Source: Bdellovibrionales bacterium (GTDB lineage: Bacteria > Bdellovibrionota > Bdellovibrionia > Bdellovibrionales > UBA1609). Taken from it: a stretch of 33,332 bases of DNA. The stretch spans positions 1 through 33,332 of the forward strand of contig JABSOQ010000027.1 in the NCBI GenBank assembly GCA_013216195.1. Direction: 5' to 3'. The position numbers were made by a program, and so were the translations under genes. Positions 24,243-32,017 of the stretch are shown piece after piece; within the stretch, counting starts at the first letter, position 1, and every line of letters starts with the position of its first letter. The notes beneath the pieces were generated by a model that saw only the letters and a list, made by a program, of their open reading frames with translations, made no database searches and was not told the DNA's origin.

Positions 24243-25922
24243 ATGGCTGAAGAAATCATTTACACAATGAAAGGCGTGAGCAAAGTCTATCCGCCTAGTA
24301 AGTATGTTTTGAAAGACATTTACCTATCGTACTTCTACGGAGCAAAGATTGGCGTTCTCGGCTTGAACGGTGCTGGGAAGTCTTCACTTCTTCGAATTAT
24401 GGCCGGCGAAGATGATGAGTTTTTGGGTGAGTCTTTTCCTGCAAAAGACTACCGACTTGGTTTTTTAAAACAAGAGCCCGAACTTAACGAAGAGGCGACT
24501 GTAAAAGAGAATATCATGGAAGGGCTTGGAGCTCTCAACGATTGGCTGAAAGAGTTTAATGAGCTTTCAGAAAAGATGTGTGATGAGAACATCACCCCTG
24601 AGGAGATGGAAAAGCTGATCGATCGGCAGGGTACTATCCAAGAGAAGATCGAGGCCGTTGATGGCTGGGAGGTTGACCAGAAGCTAGATCAAGCTATGGA
24701 TGCTTTGCGATGCCCCCCTGCAGATTCTCCTGTTACCAATCTCTCTGGTGGTGAAAGACGACGAGTTGCACTAACTAAGCTTTTGTTGTCGAATCCAGAT
24801 ATTCTTTTGCTGGATGAGCCGACTAACCATCTAGATGCTGAGTCAGTGGCCTGGCTCGAACACTATCTCGATAATTTTCCTGGCACAGTGATCGCCGTAA
24901 CACACGATCGTTACTTTCTCGACAATGTTGCGGGCTGGATCTTAGAGCTCGATCGGGGAGAGGGCATACCTTGGAAGGGCAACTACTCCTCTTGGCTTGA
25001 TCAAAAAGACAAGCGGCTGGCACAAGAGGCCAAGTCTGATCAAAGAAGAATGAAGACTCTAGAAAGAGAGCTAGAGTGGGTGAGAATGAGCCCTAAAGGT
25101 CGACATGCGAAGTCGAAAGCTCGGATCTCGAATTATGAGAACCTTTTGAAAGACCCGCAACAAGAAAAGCTACAAGAGATGCAGATCTACATTCCGCCAG
25201 GACCTCGGCTCGGTAATATCGTAGTCGAAGCAGACGGTGTCTCTAAGGGCTACGACGACAAACTCCTGTATGAGAATTTGAGCTTCTCGTTCCCAAGAGG
25301 TGCAATCGTTGGAATTATTGGGCCGAACGGAGCCGGTAAAACTACACTTTTTAGAATGATCGCTGGCCTTGAGCAGCCTGACGCTGGAAGTTTCAAAATT
25401 GGCGACACGGTGAAAATGGCTTACGTTGATCAGAGTCGCGATCAACTTACGCCAACTAAATCTGTGTTTGATGAGATCTCTGAAGGCGAAGATATGATTC
25501 AGCTTGGTGGTCGTGAAATCGCAGCAAGGGCCTATGTGTCTTGGTTCAACTTTACTGGTGGTGATCAGTCAAAGAAAATAGGCGATTTGTCTGGTGGTGA
25601 GAGAAACCGTGTTTATCTAGCAAAGCTTCTAAAAACTGGTGCAAACTTCTTGATGCTAGATGAGCCAACCAACGACCTTGATGTGAACACCATGAGAGCT
25701 CTCGAAGATGCTCTTCTCAACTTCGGTGGATGTGCAGCCGTGATTTCGCATGATCGCTGGTTCTTAGACCGCATCTGCACTCATATTCTGGCATTTGAAG
25801 GTGATTCTCATGTCGAGTTCTTCCCAGGGAACTACAGCGAGTACGAAGAAGACTATAAAAAGCGTAAAGGTGTTGAAGAGCTTCAACCTACACGAATCAA
25901 ATACCGCAAGCTGACAAATTGA
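24243..25922 (+). CDS. ettA: Energy-dependent translational throttle protein EttA (ABC-F)
   Basis: EttA is a cytoplasmic ABC-F ATPase that binds the ribosomal E site and gates entry into elongation according to the ATP/ADP ratio. The 559-residue protein has two ABC domains. The first has Walker A GLNGAGKSS (residues 40-48), signature LSGGERRRVALTKLLL, Walker B LLLDEPTNHLD and H-loop AVTHDRYFLD. The second has GPNGAGKTT (about 360), LSGGERNRVYLAK, FLMLDEPTNDLD and VISHDRWFLD. The linker has the basic KGRHAKSKARI stretch. Length and linker match EttA rather than Uup or the antibiotic-resistance ABC-F proteins. CTGGAGG precedes the ATG. Confidence 0.96.
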   Translation: MAEEIIYTMKGVSKVYPPSKYVLKDIYLSYFYGAKIGVLGLNGAGKSSLLRIMAGEDDEFLGESFPAKDYRLGFLKQEPELNEEATVKENIMEGLGALNDWLKEFNELSEKMCDENITPEEMEKLIDRQGTIQEKIEAVDGWEVDQKLDQAMDALRCPPADSPVTNLSGGERRRVALTKLLLSNPDILLLDEPTNHLDAESVAWLEHYLDNFPGTVIAVTHDRYFLDNVAGWILELDRGEGIPWKGNYSSWLDQKDKRLAQEAKSDQRRMKTLERELEWVRMSPKGRHAKSKARISNYENLLKDPQQEKLQEMQIYIPPGPRLGNIVVEADGVSKGYDDKLLYENLSFSFPRGAIVGIIGPNGAGKTTLFRMIAGLEQPDAGSFKIGDTVKMAYVDQSRDQLTPTKSVFDEISEGEDMIQLGGREIAARAYVSWFNFTGGDQSKKIGDLSGGERNRVYLAKLLKTGANFLMLDEPTNDLDVNTMRALEDALLNFGGCAAVISHDRWFLDRICTHILAFEGDSHVEFFPGNYSEYEEDYKKRKGVEELQPTRIKYRKLTN

Positions 25923-25931
25923 TCTACCCGC

Positions 25932-25953
25932 CCCTCGGTGCACTCATCGAGGG
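25932..25953. terminator. GC-rich hairpin between convergent ettA and deoC
   Basis: CCCTCG pairs with CGAGGG around a 10-base loop in the gap between the two convergent genes. No T-run follows on either strand, so it is at most a weak bidirectional terminator. Confidence 0.3.
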
Positions 25954-26004
25954 TGGCAGTCCAAACAAAAGGGGCCTAGCAGCCTTAAGCTATAGGTGAC
26001 CAGA

Positions 26005-26931
26005 TCAGTAGCCTGGAGTTGAAGCCTTGCCTGGGGTAAAAACAGAGCTCGAGCTAGTGCCGATTCTAAATAGCTCAGGCTGAATCGGGTGACCGCCTTT
26101 GAGTTTTAGAGCAGTCGAGCAGGCTCCGGCTCCCGCGTTTTTAAAACCTTTTTGTATGGCTATCAGCGCTTGGGCGGCAGAAGCAAAGTCGCTAACCCCA
26201 CCACTAGCTTTGACACCTATTTTACCTGCGGAGACTTCGGCCATCAAAGTTAAGTCTTCGAGCGTTGCTCCTGTACTTCGGTTGTCGTAAGCCTCTGCAA
26301 AGCCAGTCGATGTTTTGAACATTCTGTTCTCTGTAAACCCAGACTCGATAAAGGCGTCACGTGCCAGCACGTAGGCGAGTCGTTTAAGTCTTTCAGTCTT
26401 CAGCTCATAGTTTTCGAAAATCACTTTGAGAGTTTGCTCTTCGGCAGCTCGAGAGGCTTCAAGAATGTCCTCATAAAATTTTTGATGGGCACCTGCACGC
26501 AGGGCTGTGAAGTCTGCAACCACATCGTACTCATCGGCCCCAGCTTCTTTGGCATCGAGCAGCTCAAAGACTTTAAACTCGGTCTCCTGCAAGCCAAGGG
26601 GAAAGTCGATCACAGTTGCGACTTTGAGTGGGCTTTTGAGTTCTTCAATCACAGCTTTGGCAACAGGTATCATGTTGGGCCTCACGCAAACTGAATAGGC
26701 CGATGAATCGTGAGCAAGCCTTACTGCGCTTCGCACATTTGCAGCAATGACAGCTTCGCTTAGAGCTGCTCCATTCGAGTCAGTAACTTTGAGATAGGTC
26801 ATATCGACTACACCGGCGATAGCTTCAGGAGTGATATAGCCAGGCACCTCGAAAAGCTGAGCGTAGACTGGAGTGGTGCAGCCAGAAAGCAGCACCAGAA
26901 GGTTCAAAATACAGTTGTGATTTGTTCTCAA
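26005..26931 (-). CDS. deoC: Deoxyribose-phosphate aldolase with lipoprotein signal
   Basis: DeoC cleaves 2-deoxyribose 5-phosphate to glyceraldehyde 3-phosphate and acetaldehyde. Catalytic features are intact: DEYDVV (Asp136, E. coli Asp102), RMFKTSTGF (Schiff-base Lys206) and IGVKASGGV (proton-relay Lys241). The start is read as TTG at 26931, six bases after CGGAG; the ATG at 27000 has no ribosome-binding site. From the TTG, the N-terminus is a short signal sequence ending in VLLSGC, a lipobox with Cys18. A lipoprotein aldolase is odd, since the enzyme is normally cytosolic. About 25 Ser/Thr/Pro-rich residues extend the C-terminus. It is divergent from the repeat-protein/beta-amylase operon. 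Confidence 0.88.
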   Translation of the reverse strand: MRTNHNCILNLLVLLSGCTTPVYAQLFEVPGYITPEAIAGVVDMTYLKVTDSNGAALSEAVIAANVRSAVRLAHDSSAYSVCVRPNMIPVAKAVIEELKSPLKVATVIDFPLGLQETEFKVFELLDAKEAGADEYDVVADFTALRAGAHQKFYEDILEASRAAEEQTLKVIFENYELKTERLKRLAYVLARDAFIESGFTENRMFKTSTGFAEAYDNRSTGATLEDLTLMAEVSAGKIGVKASGGVSDFASAAQALIAIQKGFKNAGAGACSTALKLKGGHPIQPELFRIGTSSSSVFTPGKASTPGY

Positions 26932-27192
26932 CTTAGGCTCCGTCGAATGATTGCAAATGAGTATGGCAACACTTGTGCCAAGGCGGTGAGAGGGCACCAT
27001 GTTTTGAGTTCACGAGGAGTCCGCGGGCTGCTCTTTAGGTATGGGCTCTGCCTGAACTTTGTCAGGGCTACGACGAGAGTTGTCTCTTGCTGGGGTACGA
27101 GAATTGCTCCATTTAACAAGCCGTTTGTTCAACCAAAAGCAAAGAGTGTCTGAGGCCGACCAGGTTGCAAGAAGGTCACAAAGGATTCGACA

Positions 27193-27867
27193 ATGATGAA
27201 TTTTTTATTAAACAATGTTTTGCTCCTAGCGGTTCTGAATTCTTCGCATGTGGTAGCTGAAGCTTCATGCGCTGCCACTCTTGCAAAAGTCGATAAGGCC
27301 CGCCGTTTTTTTACGGAGAACGTTTCTCCGGTAGGTGGGATGCTGATTTCTTATGACCCAGTTGAGTTGGCCATAGCCGAGACAGTGGTGATATCTGGTA
27401 GATCTGAGGTTCAGGTCAGAGCTTTTTTCGAGCAGCACTTGTTGCCAGTGAGCGGTGAGGTTTTTGTTTATGATGCGATGGAGCTCGCGATTGCAGAGAC
27501 CACTGCGATCACTCGGCACTACGGTGATTCGATCAGAGCAAAGTTCGGCGAGTTTGCTATCTCACCTGAGGGGGCGGGAGTAGTGCGAGACGCTTTCGAG
27601 ATGGCAGTTTTGAGAAGTGCCTACGTTACTGGTCGAGAGGCTGTTGATGTGCGCAGACGATTTAGGGGTATGGTGAGAGATACTGCTGGCCAAGGCTACG
27701 TTTATGACGCCAAAGAGATTGCAGTCGTGCGCGCGGCATTTTTGACCTACCGAAAGCCCAGCGACATCAGAATGACTATCGATGCTATGGTGAAGACAGG
27801 CGATGTGTTTTTGCATGACGATATGGAGTTGGCCATTGTGAGTGCAGCTCTAAGGCGAACGCTATAG
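27193..27867 (+). CDS. Secreted protein of five ~39-residue repeats, unknown function
   Basis: The 224-residue protein has a signal peptide (cleavage near residue 24), then five tandem units with the core D-x-x-E-(L/M/I)-A-(I/V). The core Glu residues are E58, E97, E136, E175 and E212, spaced 39, 39, 39 and 37. Each unit also carries an aromatic position before the Asp (mostly Tyr) and a basic/aromatic R-x-x-F/I-like start. The units look helical and could stack as a solenoid. I know no family with this signature. The beta-amylase gene starts two bases after the stop, so the two form an operon and the repeat protein may assist that enzyme. AAAGGA precedes the ATG. Confidence 0.8.
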   Translation: MMNFLLNNVLLLAVLNSSHVVAEASCAATLAKVDKARRFFTENVSPVGGMLISYDPVELAIAETVVISGRSEVQVRAFFEQHLLPVSGEVFVYDAMELAIAETTAITRHYGDSIRAKFGEFAISPEGAGVVRDAFEMAVLRSAYVTGREAVDVRRRFRGMVRDTAGQGYVYDAKEIAVVRAAFLTYRKPSDIRMTIDAMVKTGDVFLHDDMELAIVSAALRRTL

Positions 27868-27869
27868 CA

Positions 27870-29375
27870 ATGGTTAAACTCGCCTATAGCATGGCCTTCG
27901 CTCTCAGTTTTGTCTCGATGATGGCATGGGCTGAGCTCACGACAACGGTCATGGCACCATTGACAATCGGCGACTGGCGAAACCCAGACAATCCTGATCG
28001 TGAATCAGAGTGGCGGCGCTATGGTCAACAGCTGGTGCAGCTGAAATCTATGGGAGTAGATGCCATATCTACAGATGTCTGGTGGGGTCTTATAGAGCCC
28101 GAAGAGGGTCAGTTTAATTGGCGCTACTATCAAAAGCTCCATCAGCTGATTAGTGAGGCTGGCATGAAATGGGTGCCAATTTTGTCTTTTCATAAGCTCG
28201 GTGGCAATGTCGGAGACCCTGCAGATCAGGTAATTCCGATACCTAATTACATTTGGCAGCGCTGGCGCAAGTATCCAGACCAGCTCGGCTCTGAAGTTGA
28301 TTTGATGAGTCGCTCAGAGACAGGAAGCTACAGCAGTGAAGTTGTATCTCCAAACGCGACACCTTACGTACTCGAGGATTATAGGCGAGTCATGAGAGAG
28401 TTTCAGGCGGCGTTTTCGTACGCCAGAGATGACATACTCGAAATTAATATCAGTCTGGGGCCCGCTGGTGAATTGAGATATCCATCGTATAACCAGCACG
28501 ACTCAGACGCCATCTACCCGGGGCGAGGTCGGTTTCAGATGTACAGTGAGTTGTGGAAGCGAGGCTTTCGCAACTATATGAAGAATAAGCGAGGCACATT
28601 AGATGCTATCAACATGAACTGGGGCACTGAGCTTGGCTCTTTTGATGAGATCCGCCCTCCAGAAGATGTCGGTTTGTTCTTACTGAAAGAGGATCAGTTT
28701 GGACCCTATGGTATGGACCTATTCGATTATCAGAATCAGGTCTTAATCGATCACGCTCAACTTATTTTGGGAGCAGCTTTTGAAGAATTTGATTCTAACG
28801 AATCTTCTTTTGCTGGCATTGATTTGGGGGCCAAGATTCCAGGAATTCACTGGCGTTTTGAGTCTGATCGGCATGCCGAGCTAGCTTCAGGGCTAATCAG
28901 AACCCGTTACGGGCGTGAGGGGTGGCGAACTGATGAGACGAACTATGGCTATCAGGAGACACTAAAGGCTTTCAAAACCATTGCTGATCGGGCCAGGTCT
29001 TCTAGGTTTGTTCTTCATTTTACGGCTCTCGAAATGTTCGATGGCGATGGAGGCGATCATGTTGGGTCTCGTGCAAAGTCTCTAGTGTTCTTCATGGCCC
29101 AGGCAGCTACGTCTTTGGGGCTGACTCTAAAAGGAGAGAACGCACTGGATTACAAGCTCGATTTTGAGCCAAGCTGGGACAATATAAAAGACGGCGTTGC
29201 CTGGGGTCCCTACTACGGTATGACCTTCTTGAGGCATCATAAGTTCTTTGAGTCCGAGTTTGCTTTGAATTCACTCAGAGATTTTATCTTTTGGAAGGCG
29301 GCTCAGTGCTACTTTGAAACTCGTCAGCCGCCCGTTCTTCGAGGGCGCGCTCAACCTCTTCGGTCAGCAGAGTAA
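27870..29375 (+). CDS. Secreted beta-amylase (GH14)
   Basis: Beta-amylase releases maltose from the non-reducing ends of starch or glycogen chains. The 501-residue protein has a signal peptide (about 1-21, AWA-EL), so it is exported. GH14 motifs are clear: STDVWWGLIEPEEGQFNW, LSFHKLGGNVGD-PIPNYIW, LGPAGELRYPSY with catalytic acid Glu201, IPGIHWRF, and LHFTALEMFDGD with catalytic base Glu388. These match soybean Glu186 and Glu380. It follows the repeat-protein gene by 2 bp. Its last 92 bases overlap the convergent J-domain gene. GH14 is uncommon in Gram-negative bacteria. No separate starch-binding domain is seen. Confidence 0.94.
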   Translation: MVKLAYSMAFALSFVSMMAWAELTTTVMAPLTIGDWRNPDNPDRESEWRRYGQQLVQLKSMGVDAISTDVWWGLIEPEEGQFNWRYYQKLHQLISEAGMKWVPILSFHKLGGNVGDPADQVIPIPNYIWQRWRKYPDQLGSEVDLMSRSETGSYSSEVVSPNATPYVLEDYRRVMREFQAAFSYARDDILEINISLGPAGELRYPSYNQHDSDAIYPGRGRFQMYSELWKRGFRNYMKNKRGTLDAINMNWGTELGSFDEIRPPEDVGLFLLKEDQFGPYGMDLFDYQNQVLIDHAQLILGAAFEEFDSNESSFAGIDLGAKIPGIHWRFESDRHAELASGLIRTRYGREGWRTDETNYGYQETLKAFKTIADRARSSRFVLHFTALEMFDGDGGDHVGSRAKSLVFFMAQAATSLGLTLKGENALDYKLDFEPSWDNIKDGVAWGPYYGMTFLRHHKFFESEFALNSLRDFIFWKAAQCYFETRQPPVLRGRAQPLRSAE

Positions 29376-29901
29376 GAGCCTCGAGCATGGCCATAAATAC
29401 TTCGGCTGTTCCCCCGTGATCTGGGTGATGCTGTTTACTCAGAGTGCGCTTGAGGGTCTTTAGGTACTGAGTCGAAAGCTCATTTGCCAATGGCGACCCT
29501 GAAACTTTCCACAAAGTGCGGTAGGCGATTGCACCAAGGCTCGAGAGCTCGCGGACGTCAACAACAGGGTGTCTTTCGCTCGGCTGGGCTTGCTCTCTTT
29601 GGCTAGTTTTGCCATCAAAGGTCTGTGTCGGCTCTGCTTGATCTATGGCCTCACCTGTGGCTTTTTTCTGTTGTGCTTGGTCGAATTTGCTAGTGCCAAC
29701 CTTCGCCTTTAATAAGGATTCATAGTGATCAGCGACGGTTTTTTGCTGCGGTTGAAACCTAAAATTTTGACTTTCAGAGGAGAAAATAGGCATCTCGAAA
29801 GCGAGATCGAGTGAAAAATGAGCGTTTTTCGTCTCAATTTCACTCGGAGTGCCATCGATTTTTTGCTCTAAAATTTGCTTAAAACTCAGTCCCCATTGCA
29901 T
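29284..29901 (-). CDS. Protein with C-terminal J-domain-like segment
   Basis: The 205-residue protein has a long, polar, Gln- and Lys-rich N-terminal part (about 1-115) of low complexity. A C-terminal J-domain-like segment follows: LSTQYLKTLKRTLSKQHHPDHGGTAEVFMAMLEALTLL, with the HPD tripeptide at 159-161 that stimulates DnaK-type ATPases. It is therefore a probable DnaK co-chaperone of the class III type, with substrate unknown. No signal peptide is seen. Its last 92 bases, which code for helix after the J core, overlap the beta-amylase C-terminus on the other strand. Codon choice cannot be independent there, so both frames are constrained. Confidence 0.78.
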   Translation of the reverse strand: MQWGLSFKQILEQKIDGTPSEIETKNAHFSLDLAFEMPIFSSESQNFRFQPQQKTVADHYESLLKAKVGTSKFDQAQQKKATGEAIDQAEPTQTFDGKTSQREQAQPSERHPVVDVRELSSLGAIAYRTLWKVSGSPLANELSTQYLKTLKRTLSKQHHPDHGGTAEVFMAMLEALTLLTEEVERALEERAADEFQSSTEPPSKR

Positions 29902-30252
29902 ATATTCTTCTTCGGTATTTTGGGGCTACTGCCTAAGTTTGGTGCCTTAAAAGAGGGCCTTGGTCCAATGTCAGAAAATTGGCCTAAACTCAAGATCAGT
30001 AAGGGTTTTGGCGGGGTTTGGTGAGCTGTGAATTGGCAGGGTTTAGGCGAATCTTAACTGCTTTTCGAGATCACATCGAGGCCTGGTTGTGGGGCCAAAA
30101 GCATTAGCCTACCGAGGGGTGTGCGATAGATTCCCTAGGGGAAAAGTGATTTTTTTTGCATTTTTCTTTGGACAAAGTGTTGGCCGTAAGTATCATGAGG
30201 GAGTGCCGGCTCTTGATGAGTTCGCAAAGAAACTAATTTTTTGGAGGGGATA
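29902..30252. other. Intergenic region with the H1/SWIB promoter
   Basis: This 351-bp gap lies between the divergent J-domain and H1/SWIB genes and contains no supported gene. The part next to the J-domain gene (29902-30130) shows nothing recognisable beyond a short TTCCC/GGGAA inverted repeat near 30131-30143. The right part holds the promoter described separately and a T-rich block at about 30148-30168. Confidence 0.5.
30169..30196 (+). promoter_or_regulatory. Promoter of the H1/SWIB gene
   Basis: TGGACA at 30169-30174 and TATCAT at 30191-30196 are each 5/6 matches to the sigma-70 consensus, 16 bases apart. The T-rich block just upstream could act as an UP element. The leader would be about 50 bases before the ATG at 30253, which has GGAGGGG in front. 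The elements point to strong expression. Confidence 0.6.
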
Positions 30253-30768
30253 ATGGCAAAGAAGAAAAAAGCCACTAAGAAAGCAGCCAAGAAAAAAACA
30301 ACGAAAAAAGCTGCAAAGAAGAAAACAACAAAAAAAGCCGCTAAGAAAAAAGTAACTAAGAAAAAAGCTACTAAGAAAGCTGCTAAGAAAAAGACAACTA
30401 AAAAAGCCGCTAAGAAGAAGACTACAAAAAAAGCGACTAAAAAAGCTGCTAAAAAGAAAACTACAAAAAAAGCAGCAAAGAAAAAAACAACTAAAAAGGC
30501 CGCTAAAAAGAAGACAAAAAGAAAGCCTAATCCAGCTTTCATGAAGCCTCTTGAGCCATCTGCTGCTCTAGCTGCAGTTGTCGGTAGCAAGCCACTTCCA
30601 AGAACTCAGGTTGTTAAGAAGCTTTGGGCTTACATCAAAAAGAACAATCTTCAAGACGCTAAAAACAGAAGAAACATCAACGCTGATAGCAAGTTGAAGC
30701 CTGTTTTTGGTAAAGCTCAAGTTTCAATGTTTGAAATGACTAAAATTGTTAGCAAGCACTTGAAATAG
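30253..30768 (+). CDS. Lysine-rich histone H1-like protein fused to a SWIB domain
   Basis: The 171-residue protein has two parts. Residues 1-90 are a Lys/Ala/Thr repeat of about 10-11 residues (units like KKAAKKKTTK), similar to histone H1 C-terminal tails and bacterial H1-like proteins that condense DNA. Residues about 93-171 form a SWIB/MDM2 domain (NPAFMKPLEPSAALAAVVG, QVVKKLWAYIKKNNLQD, FGKAQVSMFEMTKIVSKHL). Similar two-part proteins are known in chlamydiae and other bacteria and are probably nucleoid-associated. The start is the ATG at 30253, seven bases after GGAGGGG, rather than the upstream in-frame TTG. Strong promoter and terminator signals make it a single-gene transcript, likely abundant. 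Confidence 0.92.
   Translation: MAKKKKATKKAAKKKTTKKAAKKKTTKKAAKKKVTKKKATKKAAKKKTTKKAAKKKTTKKATKKAAKKKTTKKAAKKKTTKKAAKKKTKRKPNPAFMKPLEPSAALAAVVGSKPLPRTQVVKKLWAYIKKNNLQDAKNRRNINADSKLKPVFGKAQVSMFEMTKIVSKHLK
30262..30522 (+). repeat. Imperfect tandem repeat encoding the Lys/Ala/Thr tail
   Basis: About 30-bp A-rich units (AAAAAAGC, AAGAAA, ACAACT) repeat roughly eight to nine times within the H1/SWIB gene. Synonymous changes keep the DNA copies imperfect while the protein repeat is maintained. Such a stretch can gain or lose units between strains. Confidence 0.8.
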
Positions 30769-30793
30769 TTGTAGCAAGTTCGAATCCTAGGAG

Positions 30794-30826
30794 AAGCCTA
30801 CGCAGTTTGCGTAGGCTTTTTTTTTT
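30794..30826 (+). terminator. Strong intrinsic terminator of the H1/SWIB gene
   Basis: A perfect 11-bp stem, AAGCCTACGCA against TGCGTAGGCTT around GTT, runs directly into about ten T residues. It lies 26 bases past the stop codon and is the best terminator in the window. Confidence 0.95.
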
Positions 30827-30907
30827 GACCTGCGCCCGGCTCAGATTTGGTATTAAGCAACAACCTGTTGCTAGGCAGGCGGTTCTGGCCTCTGTAGGCG
30901 ACGGGGC

Positions 30908-30937
30908 TTGTCAATTCTTAAGCCCTACTGCTATAAC
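30908..30937 (+). promoter_or_regulatory. Promoter of map, predicting a leaderless transcript
   Basis: TTGTCA (30908-30913, 5/6) and TATAAC (30932-30937, 5/6) are 18 bases apart. A start point seven bases after the -10 would fall at 30944, the A of the map ATG. No Shine-Dalgarno sequence precedes that ATG, which fits a leaderless mRNA. Confidence 0.55.
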
Positions 30938-30943
30938 TTGGGC

Positions 30944-31711
30944 ATGAGTAGAAAAATGAAGCCATTGAGCCCTGATGAAGTAAAAAAAATGCAGAAAGTC
31001 GGCAGACTGGCGGCTGAGCTATTGCAGCACCTGGGTCAATATGTGACCGCGGGTACAACGACCAACGAGATCGACAAGATCGCTCACGATTGGACCTTGA
31101 GCAAAGGTGCGACTCCAGCTCCATTAGGTTATCATGGTTTTCCGAAATCAATTTGCACTTCGTTGAATGAGTGCATCTGCCACGGGGTGCCTGACGATAG
31201 GCCACTGCAAGATGGTGATGCCATCAATATTGACGTGACTTGCATACTCGATGGTTTCCACGGGGACACTTCAAGCATGTTTTTTGTGGGGCCAGCCTCA
31301 GAAAAAGCTCAAGCCATTAGCGATTGTGCCTACGAGGCTATGCATAAGGGTATCGAGGCTATCACTCCTGGAGGCAAAACTGGAGATATTGGGTTTGCCA
31401 TTAACAAATTCGTGACCCGCAAGGGCTATTATCCGGTGCGCGAGATCGGTGGTCACGGTATAGGCTCTGAGTTTCACGGTGACCCTTTTGTTCCGAGCTA
31501 CGGTAAAAAAGGTAAAGGGGAGCCCCTAAGACCCTGGACATGCATTACCGTTGAGCCGATGATCAATGAAACCGGTGCAGACATCGTTGAATTCTCGATT
31601 CCTGATTCGACGATCAAATACTACGAGACAGCCGACAAGACTCTTTCTGCACAGTTTGAACACACTGTTTTGATCACAGATGAAGGCTATGAGATTCTCA
31701 CCCAAGTCTGA
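30944..31711 (+). CDS. map: Methionine aminopeptidase, type I
   Basis: MAP removes the initiator methionine from nascent proteins whose second residue is small. The product is 255 residues. The metal ligands are in place: IDVTCILDGFHGDTSSMF (two Asp), GGHGIGSEFHG (His), TVEPMI (Glu) and FEHTVLIT (Glu); YHGFPKSICTSLNECICHGVP carries the active-site His. It has no N-terminal zinc-finger extension. The start is taken at 30944 because the promoter -35 and -10 lie within the ORF extension that starts at 30908; the ATG at 30956 is a second option. It stands alone between the H1/SWIB terminator and the ahcY promoter. Confidence 0.95.
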   Translation: MSRKMKPLSPDEVKKMQKVGRLAAELLQHLGQYVTAGTTTNEIDKIAHDWTLSKGATPAPLGYHGFPKSICTSLNECICHGVPDDRPLQDGDAINIDVTCILDGFHGDTSSMFFVGPASEKAQAISDCAYEAMHKGIEAITPGGKTGDIGFAINKFVTRKGYYPVREIGGHGIGSEFHGDPFVPSYGKKGKGEPLRPWTCITVEPMINETGADIVEFSIPDSTIKYYETADKTLSAQFEHTVLITDEGYEILTQV

Positions 31712-31963
31712 GCTCAAATTGCGGAAAAATCAGTCATTTTGATACGTTGCTAAGTAGATACGGTGTCCTCAAGGGTTGCATTCTGGTGAAACTCAGCTAT
31801 AGACTATTAATCCGTGAGATAAGGCCTATTAATGGCGATAAAACTGGCTCTAGTAGCCAAGTTTAGCCTGGGCCCCTCTCGCGGTCTCGAAGCCACTTTT
31901 CTTAGCCGGCGGCGAGGTTAAAATTGGATTATAGGCCCGACAAGGATTTGGTTTGGCTGAAAT
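31712..31963. other. Intergenic region between map and ahcY
   Basis: I see no gene here. A search by eye for an SAH or SAM riboswitch ahead of ahcY found no match to the consensus core. There is an imperfect GC-rich pairing between CCTCTCGC near 31875 and GGCGAGG near 31912, of unknown meaning. No terminator with a T-run follows map. Confidence 0.4.
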
Positions 31964-31991
31964 TTAACAAGACACAAAGGTCGCATGTAAT
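31964..31991 (+). promoter_or_regulatory. Probable ahcY promoter
   Basis: TTAACA (31964-31969) and TGTAAT (31986-31991) are each 5/6 matches to the sigma-70 hexamers with a 16-base spacer. The predicted start point near 31998 leaves about 20 bases to the GTG at 32018, enough for the AGGAG at 32008-32012. Confidence 0.5.
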
Positions 31992-32017
31992 ATGGGCCAA
32001 CACATTTAGGAGATGAC

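Noticed and set aside
26932-27000. ATG start for deoC at 27000
   Set aside because: It has no ribosome-binding site and would bury the signal sequence; the TTG at 26931 has CGGAG six bases ahead.
30135-30590. Phe/Val/Ala-rich open frame opposite the H1/SWIB gene
   Set aside because: It is the mirror of the Lys-codon repeats, with no independent coding signal.
30773-30792. Phrase AGTTCGAATCCT resembling a tRNA T-arm
   Set aside because: The flanking bases do not pair and no other tRNA arm is present; the following stem is a terminator.
31712-32017. SAH or SAM riboswitch ahead of ahcY
   Set aside because: No consensus core was found, and the predicted promoter leaves only a leader of about 20 bases.
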